Part shown: piece after piece, positions 1 through 11,565 of the stretch | How positions within the stretch are numbered: position 1 is the first letter of the stretch | Layout: each line of letters begins with the position of its first letter | From: Lactarius indigo | Taxonomy: Eukaryota > Basidiomycota > Agaricomycetes > Russulales > Russulaceae | Direction: 5' to 3' | Assembly: GCA_025766275.1 (NCBI GenBank) | Contig: JAFKAC010000014.1 | Coordinates: 496,001 to 560,000 of the forward strand | Length of the DNA: 64,000 bases | The notes under the pieces: model-generated | Told to the model about the DNA's origin: nothing | Seen by the model: the letters and a program-made list of their open reading frames with translations, nothing else | Databases searched by the model: none | Position numbers and translations under genes: made by a program

Positions 1-98
1 ATAGGAAGAGGTGTTTTCGTTCGTGGCGCATTTCCATCATGCAGGAGGGGCGTTTCTTCCTCAGATTCAGGAGTGCCTTGGAACCTCTTGGGGGACAT
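1..98 (-). CDS. MFS transporter paralogue, 5' end only (runs off the left edge)
   Basis: The minus strand from the ATG at 98 reads MSPKRFQ, then EEETPLLHDGN, then TPLP, and continues past base 1. The same pattern opens the complete MFS gene at 2308-4074 (MPPERSQ, DEETPLLHDGN, ETPLP), so this is the start of a close tandem paralogue whose body lies outside the window. An in-frame TAG a few codons upstream fixes the start at 98. That also argues for the matching internal ATG, rather than the upstream one, as the start of the complete copy. The visible part is the acidic, cytoplasmic N-terminus before the first membrane helix. Function can only be inferred from the paralogue. Confidence 0.75.
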   Translation of the reverse strand, partial: MSPKRFQGTPESEEETPLLHDGNAPRTKTPLP

Positions 99-700
99 CG
101 GAGCGTGCTAGGTTCCAATGAGGCTCCACGCCCATACAACAAAACTTTATACAGATACAGGATAATGGTGAAATGGAAGCCAGCGCAATGATGAATCCGG
201 AGGCCTATTCGCCCGAGGACTCGGAAGAAAAGGTCTCTGTCATGACAATCTTGTCCCCACACGTAGCGTCGAGTATTGATATCGAAGCACCTCCTCCCTG
301 TTTTGGAAAGTTTCATCTTGGCACGATGCGCCATTGTCATCCTAATATCGGTATAAGTTACGATAGTTGATGAAACTCGAATGATTCCATGACGGCCCCC
401 AGGTGGAAATATTAGTACCTGCGATTTGACCACTTACAGAGCGGTGGGTTGTCTCCGAGGTTGTCTCCTTGAAGTATTTTTCCTCGGTCCCGCACAAGGT
501 CCCGCAACCCGTGGTTGTGGCCTTGCTCTTGTTCCATTCTTTGGCACTGTGCGCTACCAGAAAGCGATTCTCGCTATTACTTTTCAGGAAAATTGTAGCA
601 CAGGTAGATGCACCGGATCAAGCACCTGAGTCCTGACCTCACTCCGTTGCAGACCTCGGCTGCATGTTTTGGATTTTCTCGAATAGGAAGCGTACCATTG
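1..700. repeat. Left unit of a segmental tandem duplication (MFS start plus upstream region)
   Basis: Bases 1 to about 700 align in the same orientation with about 3985-4660. Shared features are the N-terminal codons of the MFS gene, the following upstream stretch, and blocks near 500-600 versus 4435-4560 containing cgtggttg, ttccattct and acctcggct. Divergence is clear but moderate, with many substitutions and small indels, so the duplication is not recent. The offset is about 3.98 kb. The sequence upstream of the MFS starts is noncoding in both copies. Confidence 0.75.
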
Positions 701-2307
701 CCACCACCGACGCAGACGCTTCCGTTTCGCAGGATACCATCGGCCCGGGTATACGAGTGGCGGTCAACGGTTACAGTGACTAAAATATTACTAATAACAC
801 CTAGAGAGTACTTTAACAGTTAAGTACTTACCAACTAATTATCTCTCCCGGAATATCAATCGGATCAAAATTAAAAATCACCCGTCTCGGTCGGGGTAAT
901 AATACTGTTCTCTTGGAAGTTGCAGGGAACGTTGGCACATGGTACGTGGCACGGGTGGGTCTCCCCTACCAGTGCATCAGTAACCCATAGTTACAGTAAA
1001 ATGTGCCACGCTGGTGTTCCCATTTTATCACCAAAGGTGAGTCTCGTCTATAGTCTCGTCTCCAAAAACCAGGGGAAGGATAAGACTGACAAGGAAATAT
1101 AGTACTTGGTGTAGCCTTTGGATCGCCATCACCAATATAGGTAAGAGTAGCCCTGTTTGATACACAGTGGGATCCTGCAAGGCATCCCGAATCTCCGATG
1201 AGTTCAATGCATCCGTGCGAGCTGTCACCAGCTGGAGCTCAACAGACCATAACCTATAGGAACAAGAAATCGTCAGGAGTGGGGCTAATCCCTTCAGTTA
1301 AACTTGTTGTCCTGGACTGAAGAAGAGGCGTGATCTCCCACTCGATGCGATCAAGGATGCGATGTTCATAACCAACTGAACTTGAAGTCGTGAATACTGG
1401 GGGTCCATTAAGTCCATTCAAAGTTGGCGCATCCTGTCACATTTTGATTCCGCATTTTGATTCCACATTTCCGAAATGCGGTTGCAAAACTTGAGTTCCC
1501 ACTCTGTAAAGTGCGACGCATGTCCGCATTTCTTGCTTACATTATGTTACTTCCCGTCTTGCAACAGGTGTTTGCGCATCGAGTTGCACATGATTTCTTT
1601 ACGGACCATCTACAAGGATGCACAGTTGGAATCTTGGTCGGAATTGTCTCCGTGTGTGTTATTGCGGAAAGCGCATGCAGTCTATCACGGAAGCCATGGC
1701 GGAGCACTGTCGAAAACAAGGTTGAAAACCAAGTTGAAAACGGTGAACGTCGACATGCGTTGCTCCCGGCAACAGCGGACCGTACGATCGGCCCGGGCTA
1801 CCTCCTCGGACCACACCATGACCTGCCTGGTCCTTGGCCTGGTCTTATATTGGGTTATATGGCGAACCTTCTGCTATATATCATCCACAGTCGGTGATAA
1901 TACAATGAATATAAGCTAGCTCAAAGCACCTTGCAAAAAAGCAAACCAATAGATTCAGTCCTGCCGCCTTGCCCGCCGCCTTGATGGCCTGTGCATGCTT
2001 GTGTGCATGTGACTTTGCAAGGACCGAATCAAGGGCCGAATCTGATCGTAATAGTAAGTTACGATATTCAAGACGATGTCTGGATTGCGATCGTGAAGTG
2101 ACCAGGATGTATCTGTACCCCACGTGCTCGAAAGGACCGGTACACATACGCGTTGGAAACAAGACCGCGGCCAAGAAACAGCGGGGATCAAACAAAGGAC
2201 AAATGTGAAAGAATAATGTTCTTGTCCTCTATATATTATGAAATCGTCTGAGATCGTACAAGGTCATGCGCGTCGAACTCGACCTGCGCTTTTTCGTAAA
2301 TTTACTA
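701..2307. other. No gene supported
   Basis: Open frames of 60-147 codons occur on both strands but overlap each other, lack splice-consistent extensions and match nothing I recognise. The longest overlapping plus-strand pair (1457-1919) has a hydrophobic segment followed by a short repeated VENKVENQVEN stretch. I see no domain in it. The stretch is best read as the 3' flank of the MFS gene plus intergenic DNA. Confidence 0.5.
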
Positions 2308-4074
2308 CTACTTATGTTTCCACGTGTTTTTCGGAAGCTGCATAGCGACGCCCAGCCCAACCCACACAACGGCGTGCAGCACGACATACGCAAAGTTTCC
2401 CCCCAAAATATTGTTGTCCAATGAGAATGCAAATAACGACGCAGCAGTAGCTGGTCCAACCGTGCGCTGAATTGAGACCATCGTCTGCGCAACTCCATTC
2501 GTAGCGCCGAGAGACCGCTTGTTGGGGGCGGCAGAACATATGTACATAAATACCGCACCTTATAGATCCGCGTCACTTCAGTAACGGTTCGCAAAACAGG
2601 GTGCTGAGTAACTTACTGAATCCCATGTCAGACAGACCTATCGCTGAGAGCTGCAGAATGATGAGCAGCCTTGCTACTACGCTCGTTCCGTGAATGGAAT
2701 GACGAAGCGCTAGATTCTCGAAGGGGAATATCATATAGACTGGGAAAAAACAGAGGATGCTGGCGATGAAGATGCGCCGCGGGCCGAGGCGCCTGAGGAC
2801 GCGCGGGAAGGCGACGAATTGAAAGATGCCGTTCATGAACCCATATGCTGCCATCCACAAACCAATAGACGCAGGACTCATCCCGAGCCCACCAAATTCG
2901 ACCGACGTCGACCAGATGAGCGGGATAAGAACTCCAGCCGTCATCTCGAACAGCCCGATCATGCTGTAATTCGCGACTGATACCACGACTGGTCTCGTTA
3001 GCAGAGCGCGCAATGGTACCGGCTTCTCTGTGTCATTCACAGGTCCATCCAATATTTCTCTGGCTCCCAATCGGGCAAGGTCCGAGTTGACTTCGGTGTT
3101 GGGCTTCACGACGGGGTCGCTATTCACAGTCTAGACGAGCGCGTGAGCAGAGGGCTTCCTGAAAGAGCATAGAGCCAACCTCTTTCAAGAAAATCGCAGC
3201 CAGAATAAATGATAGGAGAGAATATGCAGCAGTAGCGAGACACGGCAGGAAGTATGGGTATTCTCCCCAGAAAGGATGCGAGAAGACATTTGGCCAATGA
3301 TCCTGTGGCCGCGATAGAACACCACCAACGAAGGGCCTATGGGTCCGGATATTAACCAAAAGAACAAGAAAAGGAGTGATATACCAAACCCTATGGTGCC
3401 ACCGACAGCCCAAGTTACTGGTATTAATGAGAAGCCTCGTGCCATGTTGGTTTCGTCAGTGAGCTCCGCCATCATGCTCTTCATGACACCAATGTTCCCA
3501 TTAAGCATACCGTGCAAACAACGGCTATCAAACACAGTTAGAGTGAACAATTCTCCAGAATCTAAGGACACACCTAAATACTAGCGCCGTGAAAGAGCGG
3601 GAAAGGCCAAACAGGATGCTCGCGACAATGGTACCTAGAAGGCCACATAAGAGTACAGGCTTGCGGCCTACGTAGTCGGAAAGGCGGCTCCATTGGAGCA
3701 CTGTAACTGCTTCAGCAGCAAAATACAAGGATACCTATAAATACTGTCAGCGCGCCACTGAAGAGCGGAGAAGGGACGAGACATACTATGAACCCTGCAT
3801 AGTATCCGACCTTTCTTTCGTCACCACCAACAACTGGGAGCTCACTGATAAGCTGAGACGGACGTTACTGACGACCTATGTAATGGGAATTTGAAGAGCG
3901 CACCTGGTTTATGTAGGGGTTGATGGAGAGAGAGGTGAGGGGTTCAGCGAGCTGTAATAAGAGCAGGACGACGATCTGGGTAACTGGAAGAGGTGTTTCC
4001 TTTCGTGGTACATTTCCATCGTGGAGGAGAGGTGTTTCTTCGTCGATAGTACCCTGAGACCTCTCGGGGGGCAT
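2308..4074 (-). CDS. Major facilitator superfamily transporter, DHA1/ZIFL1-like
   Basis: This is a twelve-helix type proton-coupled plasma- or vacuolar-membrane exporter; the substrate cannot be told. Seven exons join in frame: 4074-3904 (acidic N-terminus, then helix 1 with PLTSLSINPYINQ), about 3857-3792 (SELPVVGG), then RLSDYVGRKPVL (MFS motif A, loop 2-3), NGNIGVMKSMMAELTDETN, ARPQDHWPNVF-like LSRPQDHWPNVF, a long exon with the central cytoplasmic loop and helices 7-10, and a last exon with helices 11-12 ending TWKHK and a stop. Introns are about 50-70 nt with GT..AG ends. The protein is about 500 residues, the usual length. An alternative upstream ATG at 4110 adds 12 residues; comparison with the left paralogue favours 4074. 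It is the intact member of a tandem pair. Family is certain; subfamily is a recollection of similar fungal ZIFL1-like proteins. Confidence 0.9.
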
Positions 4075-4660
4075 TGGAGTGTGGGTTCCGACGAGGTGCC
4101 ACGCCGACACGATGAAAATTTATAGATAACAGTGACACAAGCCAGAGCGGTGGTGATTTCCGAGGCATATTCGCTCTAGGAAAAAGACTCGAACTCAGTT
4201 ATGTTGCCCCTGGAGTGACAGGCATGTCCCTACACGTAACGTTGGGTGCTATTTTGGGGGAATATCAAAAGTCCCCACCTCCCCGTTTTGGCAAGAGTCG
4301 TCTAATCGTTGGGCCCCAGGACTTGTCATGCGGATGTCAGTATACAATGATCTAGAAATCCTCGATTAATCCCTTGATGGCCGGAGAACTTGTACCACTT
4401 GACGTGTACAAACAGAGAAGTGGATTGGCTCCTGTTGTCCTCAGTCCCGTGACTCGTGGTTGCGGTCTCGTTCTTCTTCCATTCTATCTGCACTTTACGC
4501 AATTGCGCTCTACCCGAAAGCATTTCTTGCCATTGTTTCCCAAGACCAAACTACAGCAAAGGCAAACGTACCTGATATCACTCAATCGCAGACCTCGGCT
4601 ACGTGTTCTGGACTTTCTCATCCGAAGCGTGTTCGCAATATGCGTAAGTTACGTATGCTT
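3985..4660. repeat. Right unit of the MFS-start segmental duplication
   Basis: This is the counterpart of bases 1-700. It covers the first codons of the complete MFS gene and about 0.6 kb upstream. Beyond about 4660 the similarity to the left copy fades. Confidence 0.75.
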
Positions 4661-6825
4661 TTGGTTGAGTACCCAGAAAGAAAACGCGGCTGTAGCCGCC
4701 ATCACCGCTGGTGTTTTGCATGGAGACCAAGAGGGATGGAGTTAGCGGCGAAAAGTCAACAACGGTGATTAAATATTTGGTAAATAAAAATCGAGAATAA
4801 TTACGGTATCCTTTATCCAGAATAATTTTACAGTTACGGAACAGTAAAATAGCAACTATCGGTCCCTCAATTTTCATTCAAGGCTATCTCATCGACCCAT
4901 CTGCGTGGAGCGAGGTTTCACATACGGCAGCAGAATATTGTGGAAGCAGGCTCTCTTGGGACAAGTGGGAAACGGGCCCTCAGAACGAACTTTAACCTAT
5001 CGGCCGATCCGCTTAAGAATGCGCCGTGCTGGAGCAACCGTTGTACAATTTGGAATTCCTTGGGTGATTAAATCTTGTTGATTCAAAATCGAGGTGCGCC
5101 CAGAGTCATTCGTATATCATATCTCCGGTTCTGAGTCAACTGGTCCCATGATGCTCTTCTGGCTGACGCCGAACACGACTAGGAAGCCTGCTTGGAAGGC
5201 TTCTGCACCGCTGAATGAATGACAGCTAGGATGGCCCAACCCTTTCCCCTTTTTGCTGAAACTAAACGGTGATTCTCCGGCCTTCGTGTCTGCGCCTTCT
5301 GCTCAGCTGAGGGGAGAGGCGGCTGCCCGATCGTTAGAGAACTTAGAGAAGGGCAGAAGCAAGAACAGAGGTATATTATTCAAGGATCGGAAAGTGTCAG
5401 TCCTGAACTGTATGGGCCAGCGAAGTTAGGTATGCCGATGTCCAGTTTTGCGGAGGCTCTGACAACTCCCTATTTCGTAAGATATCGCTCATTGAGAATC
5501 GTTTCTGTAGCAGCGGAAGCCTCATGGTATGAGGTGACTTGGCTTGATTGGTACAGTACTTTTTTCTCTATCAGGACCCACAGTACCGTATTTGCTCCTC
5601 TATATTGTGATGGTCAAAAATTGCCGGCGAACGTTTATTGACCGAGCCGACCTGACCCTTGGCGAATTTCACTCAAATTCGTGATTGAGCACATTGTACT
5701 CATTTGCTGCGCTCACTCACCTTTGGCTTCCTGGCGCAATGAAATGTCATGCCCATTCCAGTCCTCCATTCCTGCTGACTCGGGTGCAGCTGGATCAGAT
5801 GACTCCCGTTCGGATCGTAAAAAAGACAGATAATACCCACAAGGAAGCGATGGGCGCAACAAATTCTCGCTGATCAGTCAAAGAGTATTACCGCCTGGGT
5901 TGCCGAGACGAGCATCTGTGTTACCCACAGTAAGTTACTTGGATGGAGGGGGACGTGCCTGCTCCGGACTGCCAGGCTGCCACCGCTTGGTTGGTTGCCA
6001 AATTTAGGCCCAATTGACAGAAACAATAGGGCTGACGTTAATCGATTGATCGCTGTATAGATCCCGAAGAGCATCTTACACGTAATGTCACGAAAATTAT
6101 GGCATTCAGTAAGCTTCTTGCCAAAATGTTATCGGCGAGTTATCCCTTCTGATGGTGCACAATTCTCGTATCTCTCTAATGGCGTTAGGCGGGTGCCGAT
6201 GCTGATAGTGCTGATACCCTACAGTGGAGACGCGGTCTGTTCAGCCGGGTCTGCATAAGTCCCCAAATACGAAAGTACTGGCAGAGTCGGCTCTAACGGC
6301 CTTGATCTTCCCGCATTGTACTTTGTAGGGGTTAAAGTGAAAAGGCCCCACTCGAGGATTACTGGCAGCTGTGATCACTCAACCGACGACTCCTGCCTCT
6401 CCATTTCTGTTTGTTCAGCTCGACCTGTAAGGCGTCCATGGTTTCGAGTCCGACATAGTAATTCGTTACTAGCTGCGAGGGCCAGATTCATCGCGGTGGA
6501 AGTGGCGAACTTTGGGAACTGAGGGGACGCTACAGAGCTGGGTGGGAGCCTGTAATCTGGATCCCGGACCGATTCAGTCAGAGCTTTGCGATTGCGGCCC
6601 TAACTCGGAGCCCGTTTCCGTGCCTGTAAATGTGACAACAACGTCGTGAAGAAGGGTCCATATGTGTGCCTCTCGTAAATGAGCGAATGAGCACCACAAC
6701 GCTCTATGCAGACAATGAGCGTGACGACCTGACTATGAGTGTATGACTCGGAGAACGAGAACATGGAGAGTCGTTCACGTGAACTCAGAGGTCCCAAATG
6801 ACCACGTGACATACTCCTTCTTTCG

Positions 6826-6845
6826 CGAGCTCCATGGCGAGCTCG
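6826..6845. repeat. Short inverted repeat, 7-bp arms
   Basis: The arms CGAGCTC (6826-6832) and GAGCTCG (6839-6845) are perfect reverse complements around a 6-nt centre. It sits 13 bp left of a second perfect hairpin. Confidence 0.6.
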
Positions 6846-6857
6846 TGTGTTTCCCTC

Positions 6858-6884
6858 ACTGTATCACCCGCCGTGTGATACAGT
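6858..6884. repeat. Perfect hairpin, 10-bp stem and 7-nt loop
   Basis: ACTGTATCAC (6858-6867) is followed by ccgccgt and then GTGATACAGT (6875-6884), its exact reverse complement. No T-run follows and no adjacent gene is seen, so a terminator role is not supported. It may be the centre of a decayed inverted-repeat element. Confidence 0.7.
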
Positions 6885-7167
6885 AATGTTATAGGAGTGT
6901 GCTTCTTTTTTAGATGTCTTCTTCGCAGAGAATGTTGTGCTGGGGAGCATCGTTCGTTTCAAGGCAGAGAAGACATAAGTGCATACGTCCCTCGATACCC
7001 AAGTCGATACTAACCAGTCACCAGTAATAACCTTGCTTGATACCTTTTCGAAACGAGCCCTGAAACTTTTTTTTTTTTCGAATCGATTTTATTCCGGGGC
7101 AGTACATAATACAAAGCCGGTCTCCAGTCGCCAACATGCAATAGGAATTTACGAGAAGTACTGTAAT

Positions 7168-7425
7168 GTCAGAAAATTCATGTAGGGGTTTATAATGATA
7201 TAATGCAACATAATGGCCCAAAACCTTATAACCATTCTAAGCAAGGGTGATTTTATTATAAATGGGATCTTAATTTGGTTTGTAAGGAGATTAAGATTCG
7301 ATTATGGTAATATTTTATTATGTAACCTTTTCTGGTGGCGTCTTATAATCCCAAACTTTATCATAAGACCCTTACAATGATATCATAAGGCAAATCAATT
7401 ATAAGGCGATACGGAATTTTCTGAC
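7168..7425. mobile_element. MITE-like AT-rich element with perfect 12-bp terminal inverted repeats
   Basis: The left end GTCAGAAAATTC (7168-7179) is the exact reverse complement of the right end GAATTTTCTGAC (7414-7425). The 246 bp between are much more AT-rich than the flanks and have no coding frame of note. Further imperfect symmetry continues inside the ends (ttataatgatat on the left, and ataattgattt on the right read in reverse complement). No clear target-site duplication is visible next to the ends, so the family is unassigned and a chance structure is not excluded. It lies in the 3' flank of the cis-prenyltransferase gene. Confidence 0.55.
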
Positions 7426-7605
7426 AAAGCTGAGGCTCACGTGCGGACAGGTATAGTAAATAGCCGAGGCTAGGTGTCACCTCCCAGAGGCAGGCCCTGA
7501 AACGTTCCAATGTGAGTTAACTCGGACCGAATGAGCATCACCATCTACTGCAGCAGCCTTAAGTCGGCCTCAAGTACATTATGATTACTGTAGCGTACAG
7601 AACAT

Positions 7606-8683
7606 CTACTGGGACCAAATTTTTCGCTGATATTTTAAAATTATAGGGAAAAGGTCAAACATGCCGATGTCCGGCCAGAAAACGTCAATGAAGTGGATCT
7701 GTGTGTTGTCGGTACACTGGCAGATAGGGTGAGCAAGCGGCGAACACCTTAAGTGGTCCAGTCATTCTAAGGAACGTGGGCTCACCTGCCAGAGTAGAAA
7801 GTCGCTCAGACGCTTAACACCACTAGTCCTTATTAGAATGTCTAGAGGAGGACTATTAACTTTCGCGGTCACCAGGCGGTCTTCAATGTCCCTTTCGGTA
7901 AACGGTCTGCATGTTCATCTGCACAAACGTAACGTTGCATGCGTGAAAAACTCACTCGGTTCTCCCTCCAAGTGAGGCAACCTGAAGTGTTTCCTCTACA
8001 GCCGTAGCAATCTCGTCCCGCGAAGAATAAGCCAAGCACAAATTAAGCACTCCTCTGGAAAGATACAAACCTGTAGTTGGTACAGTGACGTTCACAGGCA
8101 CGGACTGACCTATGGTAATCCTTGGTCAGTTCTTCGGCTTTAACCAGAGCCGCTTGTACCTCAGGTGGGAAGAGGTTGGTTTTGCCAAGAGTGTTAAGTC
8201 GCACCTCATGCTGAGCGAGTACACCTCTGGAGGGTAATAAGCTCAGTATCGCCGTGCATTTTTTCAAGTGCAGTAGATCACGCACCTGAATGTGCAGAGG
8301 TCTAGGAGATCTGTCTTGTACAAATGCATTAGTCCATCGACCTCTTCTTTCGGGCGCCTGAAGTTGTCAATGGAAAAAGCATAGACAGATGAATTTGATG
8401 TTGAGGGTGAAACTCATTTCAAGAACCTAGTTTTGACGAACTGAGACTTTGTCCAACGCGATTCTTGTAGGGGCGTGCGGCGCACCTTCCTCAATGCGGC
8501 GAGGCCGTCAATATGGCCCTGTAAAACCTTTGTGCCATGGGTACGGGCATGCCGCCTGTTGCCGTCCATGACGAAAGCAACATGCTGTGGTATCGGGCCT
8601 TCTCTAAGCACTGCGAGGGAGCCACGCCTGAGGCGGTCAATGATTTGGTCGCGCAGCCAGTTCGCGGATGAAGAGAAAGGCAT
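7606..8683 (-). CDS. RER2: cis-prenyltransferase (dehydrodolichyl diphosphate synthase type), frameshifted
   Basis: The family condenses isopentenyl diphosphate onto farnesyl diphosphate to make long polyprenyl chains for dolichol in the ER membrane. The ATG at 8683 opens [13 protein letters not shown]. Exon 1 carries the first signature FVMDGNRR and [12 protein letters not shown] and ends at 8486. Later exons give [56 protein letters not shown], then [19 protein letters not shown] with LLWQ, and finally [12 protein letters not shown] and a TAG at 7606. Junctions are in phase except one. In exon 2, after [12 protein letters not shown], the frame breaks near 8390, and YAFSID is read only if two bases are restored in a short TCTC run. 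The gene is otherwise complete and well conserved, so this is either a young pseudogene or a sequence error. An alternative ATG at 8761 exists but is less like the family. Confidence 0.88.
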
Positions 8684-10264
8684 GTCCGCAAGAGCAGTCC
8701 TCCTGCATTCAAGTTGCACGCAGATGGATGGGTGATTCTTAACACAGTTGACGCCTTGCATCCTGGGTACATGGGCTATTATATATTAGGTCAAGTCCAC
8801 CAGTTGGATGTCTGGGTGATGTTCGGAAGGATCAGGTACATTAAATGTTCTCAACCTAGACCGAACAGAATGTGGCCACCATGTCGGAGGCTACAACGTA
8901 TATCATCTTAAAGTGGCCTGGTGGGTGGTGGCAACGTCGGACCAATTATGGCTTGTAAATCCCGGTGAATGAAATGGAATGAGATTGTCTGGTAAGGAAC
9001 AAATTTAAATCTAGGGAATGGGGTTCTAAATTGATTCATTCGCTCGCATACAACGTTACCCCGACCGGGTCTAAGGGCTATTCGGCGGCCCGTCTCCTGA
9101 TGGCTTTAAGCCTGGAAATTAAGTAGCCTGTGATTAATGAGTGAGTACTGAGTACTACAGTACCGTATGACTGGCATTTTCGACCCTCTCGTACTCTCGC
9201 TCGCCGACTCAGACCGAACCGGCTAGTTCGGACTTTTCGCCCGACCGGCTAGCTCTGCCGTTACTCGTGCTTCGGTGATTCCCAGGTCTTTGCGAGTCGC
9301 TTACTTTGGCTTTCCACGGGAGCATGCCCGTATGGCGCCGGCTGAGGAAGCGTAGCGCGGAAGGTTAAGGAAAGAACAGGCGCGAAGACACGGGGAGAGA
9401 GGAACAGAGAGAGAAAAAAACGCATCGCATTCATGATTATGATTAAGGGGGGTTCTGGGAACAGCGGGAAAGAGAGAGCACGTACATGGAAACTCGTGAC
9501 TAGGTAGATACGCAGTAGGCTAGTATAGACTGGGAGGAAGGACGAATTGCTTCTCGATCGAAAAAAAACCAGGGTTTTGTGTCCGAGGCGAGGTCGCGAC
9601 GAACAGGTGGGGAAAACGACCTGAGACACGTGCCAACGAGCGAGGGACACAAGACACCATTGCATCGGCCCTTTGGCATTTTGAACTAACCAGGGTGTGG
9701 CGAGCGAGCGAAATAAACAAGACACGGTTCTTTTTGAACCAGCTGAGAATATGGGTGGACAGGTGGAAAGGGATGAGCACGTGCCGCCCGCTCTACTGCC
9801 TTCGCTTGTTCCTCGCTTCGGCTCAGACCGGCTATACCGACCAGTCTTCGGCTGACTATGATGGCATGTAACCCATGCAGCAGGTGAATTTTGTAAATCC
9901 TTGAGCCTGGGCCTTGCGGCTCGAAAAATTGGAGACTAGGACGCACAGGCAGGCCAGCCGAACTCCCTTGCCACAGACTCGACTCAGGCTGTATGAACCT
10001 TGCAACTGCCCTACAATGCCGCTCTCTCCGAGTCGTCTCAATTCCTGACTGTCATCCATTTTAGGCTCTACAGTACAATCAAGCCATTATAGGGCCTTCC
10101 AGTCTCAACGAATTCGATTTCACCTGTGTAACACTTGTTCCCTTTGACGTTTCTCGCGTCAACTGTTCGCTCCCGTGCCGGGGAATCCACTGTGGCCTGG
10201 AAGTCAACTTGGGTGTATATGTTGACTGATTCTCCGTTGTCTGGTGGTCTCACCTTTCTCCGAG
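8684..10264. other. Intergenic, divergent promoter region; no gene supported
   Basis: The region lies between the minus-strand cis-prenyltransferase and the plus-strand acyltransferase, so it holds both promoters. Minus-strand frames of up to 154 codons at 9261-9946 overlap one another and are of odd, low-complexity composition. None has a recognisable domain. Runs of purines and pyrimidines at 9370-9560 suggest promoter-like DNA. Confidence 0.45.
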
Positions 10265-11565
10265 ATGGTCGATCTCTTCCCCGACCTCACTCTTCGTCAG
10301 CCCTCGGTTACAGCTGTCTTTCCCCTGTTGCTGACTTACTATGTACTGGCGGTTCTTGCCATTCTCCCGAACACGTTCCCCTTCAGGCTTTTGCTACAAC
10401 CCGTCTTCTTGTGGCAGACTTGGAGATGCGTCTCGGACGTAGACCTCTCAGCATGGTTGGCCCAATTTCTTGGACTCCAAAGTGCCGGCCGTGCAGGCGA
10501 CCGAATCATCGTCTTGAATTACCAGTTCGTGGTACGGGTTTTGTTCACCATTATATTCTTGTGAGTACAATTGCTGAGGTATAGGCGTAGGCGATATTAT
10601 TCCTCCTGGTATTAAGGTCGTTTGAATGGACGTTCATCATCAAGGAGCCACTAAGGAAGTACGAGCTCACAACGGATCAAAATACCCCCATCGAAAAGCG
10701 CTTGTCCTTTTCAAGCGTCCTCCTTGACGCATTCGATCTTTGTTGCAATATGCGAGGGATCGGGTGGTCATGGTCACCAAAATCTCTCTCCCGATGGAGC
10801 ACGGCGCCGCGTTCCGAATCTCTCCCCTCCCTTTTCGCCTCCTTCGCTTTCTATATCACCGCGTTTGACACTGCACAGTATCTCATACAGCTTGTCTGCT
10901 ACAATATCAGCGGAAACCCCAGCGAAGGATCCATCTTCGACCCAAACCTCAGTTTTTTTCCCCGGAATGCATGGGGGGCTTTCGCCAGCATTTGTGGCGG
11001 CGTATGGGTATACTCGTTAATCGGAACAACATATTGCATCGTGGCACTGATCGCGCGAGTCGTCCTCCGCCAACCCGCCTCACACTGGCCGCCACTCTCG
11101 CATTCCCCGTGGCGTTCGACCTCTATCAACGAGTTCTGGAGCTCCCGCTGGCACCAGCTATTCCGCCACCTCTTCATCACCTTTGGTGCGCGTCCCGGCG
11201 GCGCGCTCCTAGGACGGCCCGGCGCGCTCATGGGCGGATTCGCCGTATCTGCAGTTTTCCACCACGTTTCCGCCTGGGGGCTCGCCGGGCACAGCCCGGA
11301 GCCCAGTATGGGAGGCTTCTTCCTTCTCATGGGCCTCGGCGCCACCATGGAGGATGCGTTCGAGAAGGCGACGGGCACGAGCGTGCAAGGGTTTTCTGGC
11401 TGGTTATGGACTATGTCGTGGTCTATCATGTGGGGAAGACATATTTTTGATGGGTTGGTTCGGAGCGGCATGCTGGCGAGTGAATTTTTCCCGTATGGGC
11501 TTCGCCCGGGGAAGGCGCTTGTCGATGCCATCATCCATCTGCCAAACATAACGGGGATTCTATGA
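10265..11565 (+). CDS. Wax synthase-like membrane-bound O-acyltransferase
   Basis: Two exons are seen, 10265-10560 and 10617-11565, joined by a 56-nt intron with GTGAGT donor. The junction reads TIIFL-SFEWTFIIKEPL in frame. The protein of about 414 residues is rich in membrane helices. The N-terminal part has LLLTYYVLAVLAILP. The C-terminal part carries a wax-synthase-like block: STSINEFWSSRWHQLFRH, then GALMGGFAVSAVFHHVSAWG, whose histidine pair matches the conserved His region of MBOAT/wax-synthase domains. The family transfers acyl groups to alcohols, and in fungi many relatives act in terpenoid or lipid acetylation. The actual substrate is unknown. A large antisense frame inside exon 2 is a shadow. 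Confidence 0.85.

Larger units (their letters stand above)
4661..7167. other. Gene-poor intergenic stretch
   Basis: No frame longer than about 80 codons, no recognisable domain and no exon chain is seen on either strand. The stretch holds an AT-rich patch near 4765-4870 and two perfect inverted repeats near 6826-6884 (listed separately). Confidence 0.5.

Noticed and set aside
1457..1919. Overlapping plus-strand frames with a hydrophobic segment and a VENKVENQVEN repeat
   Set aside because: The two frames compete over the same DNA, and neither shows a family motif or splice-supported exons.
6421..6460. tRNA-like B box (gtttcgagtcc)
   Set aside because: No matching A box at the proper distance and no acceptor stem could be paired.
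9261..9946. Overlapping minus-strand frames of up to 154 codons
   Set aside because: Overlapping in different phases, low-complexity, no domain; interpreted as promoter DNA.
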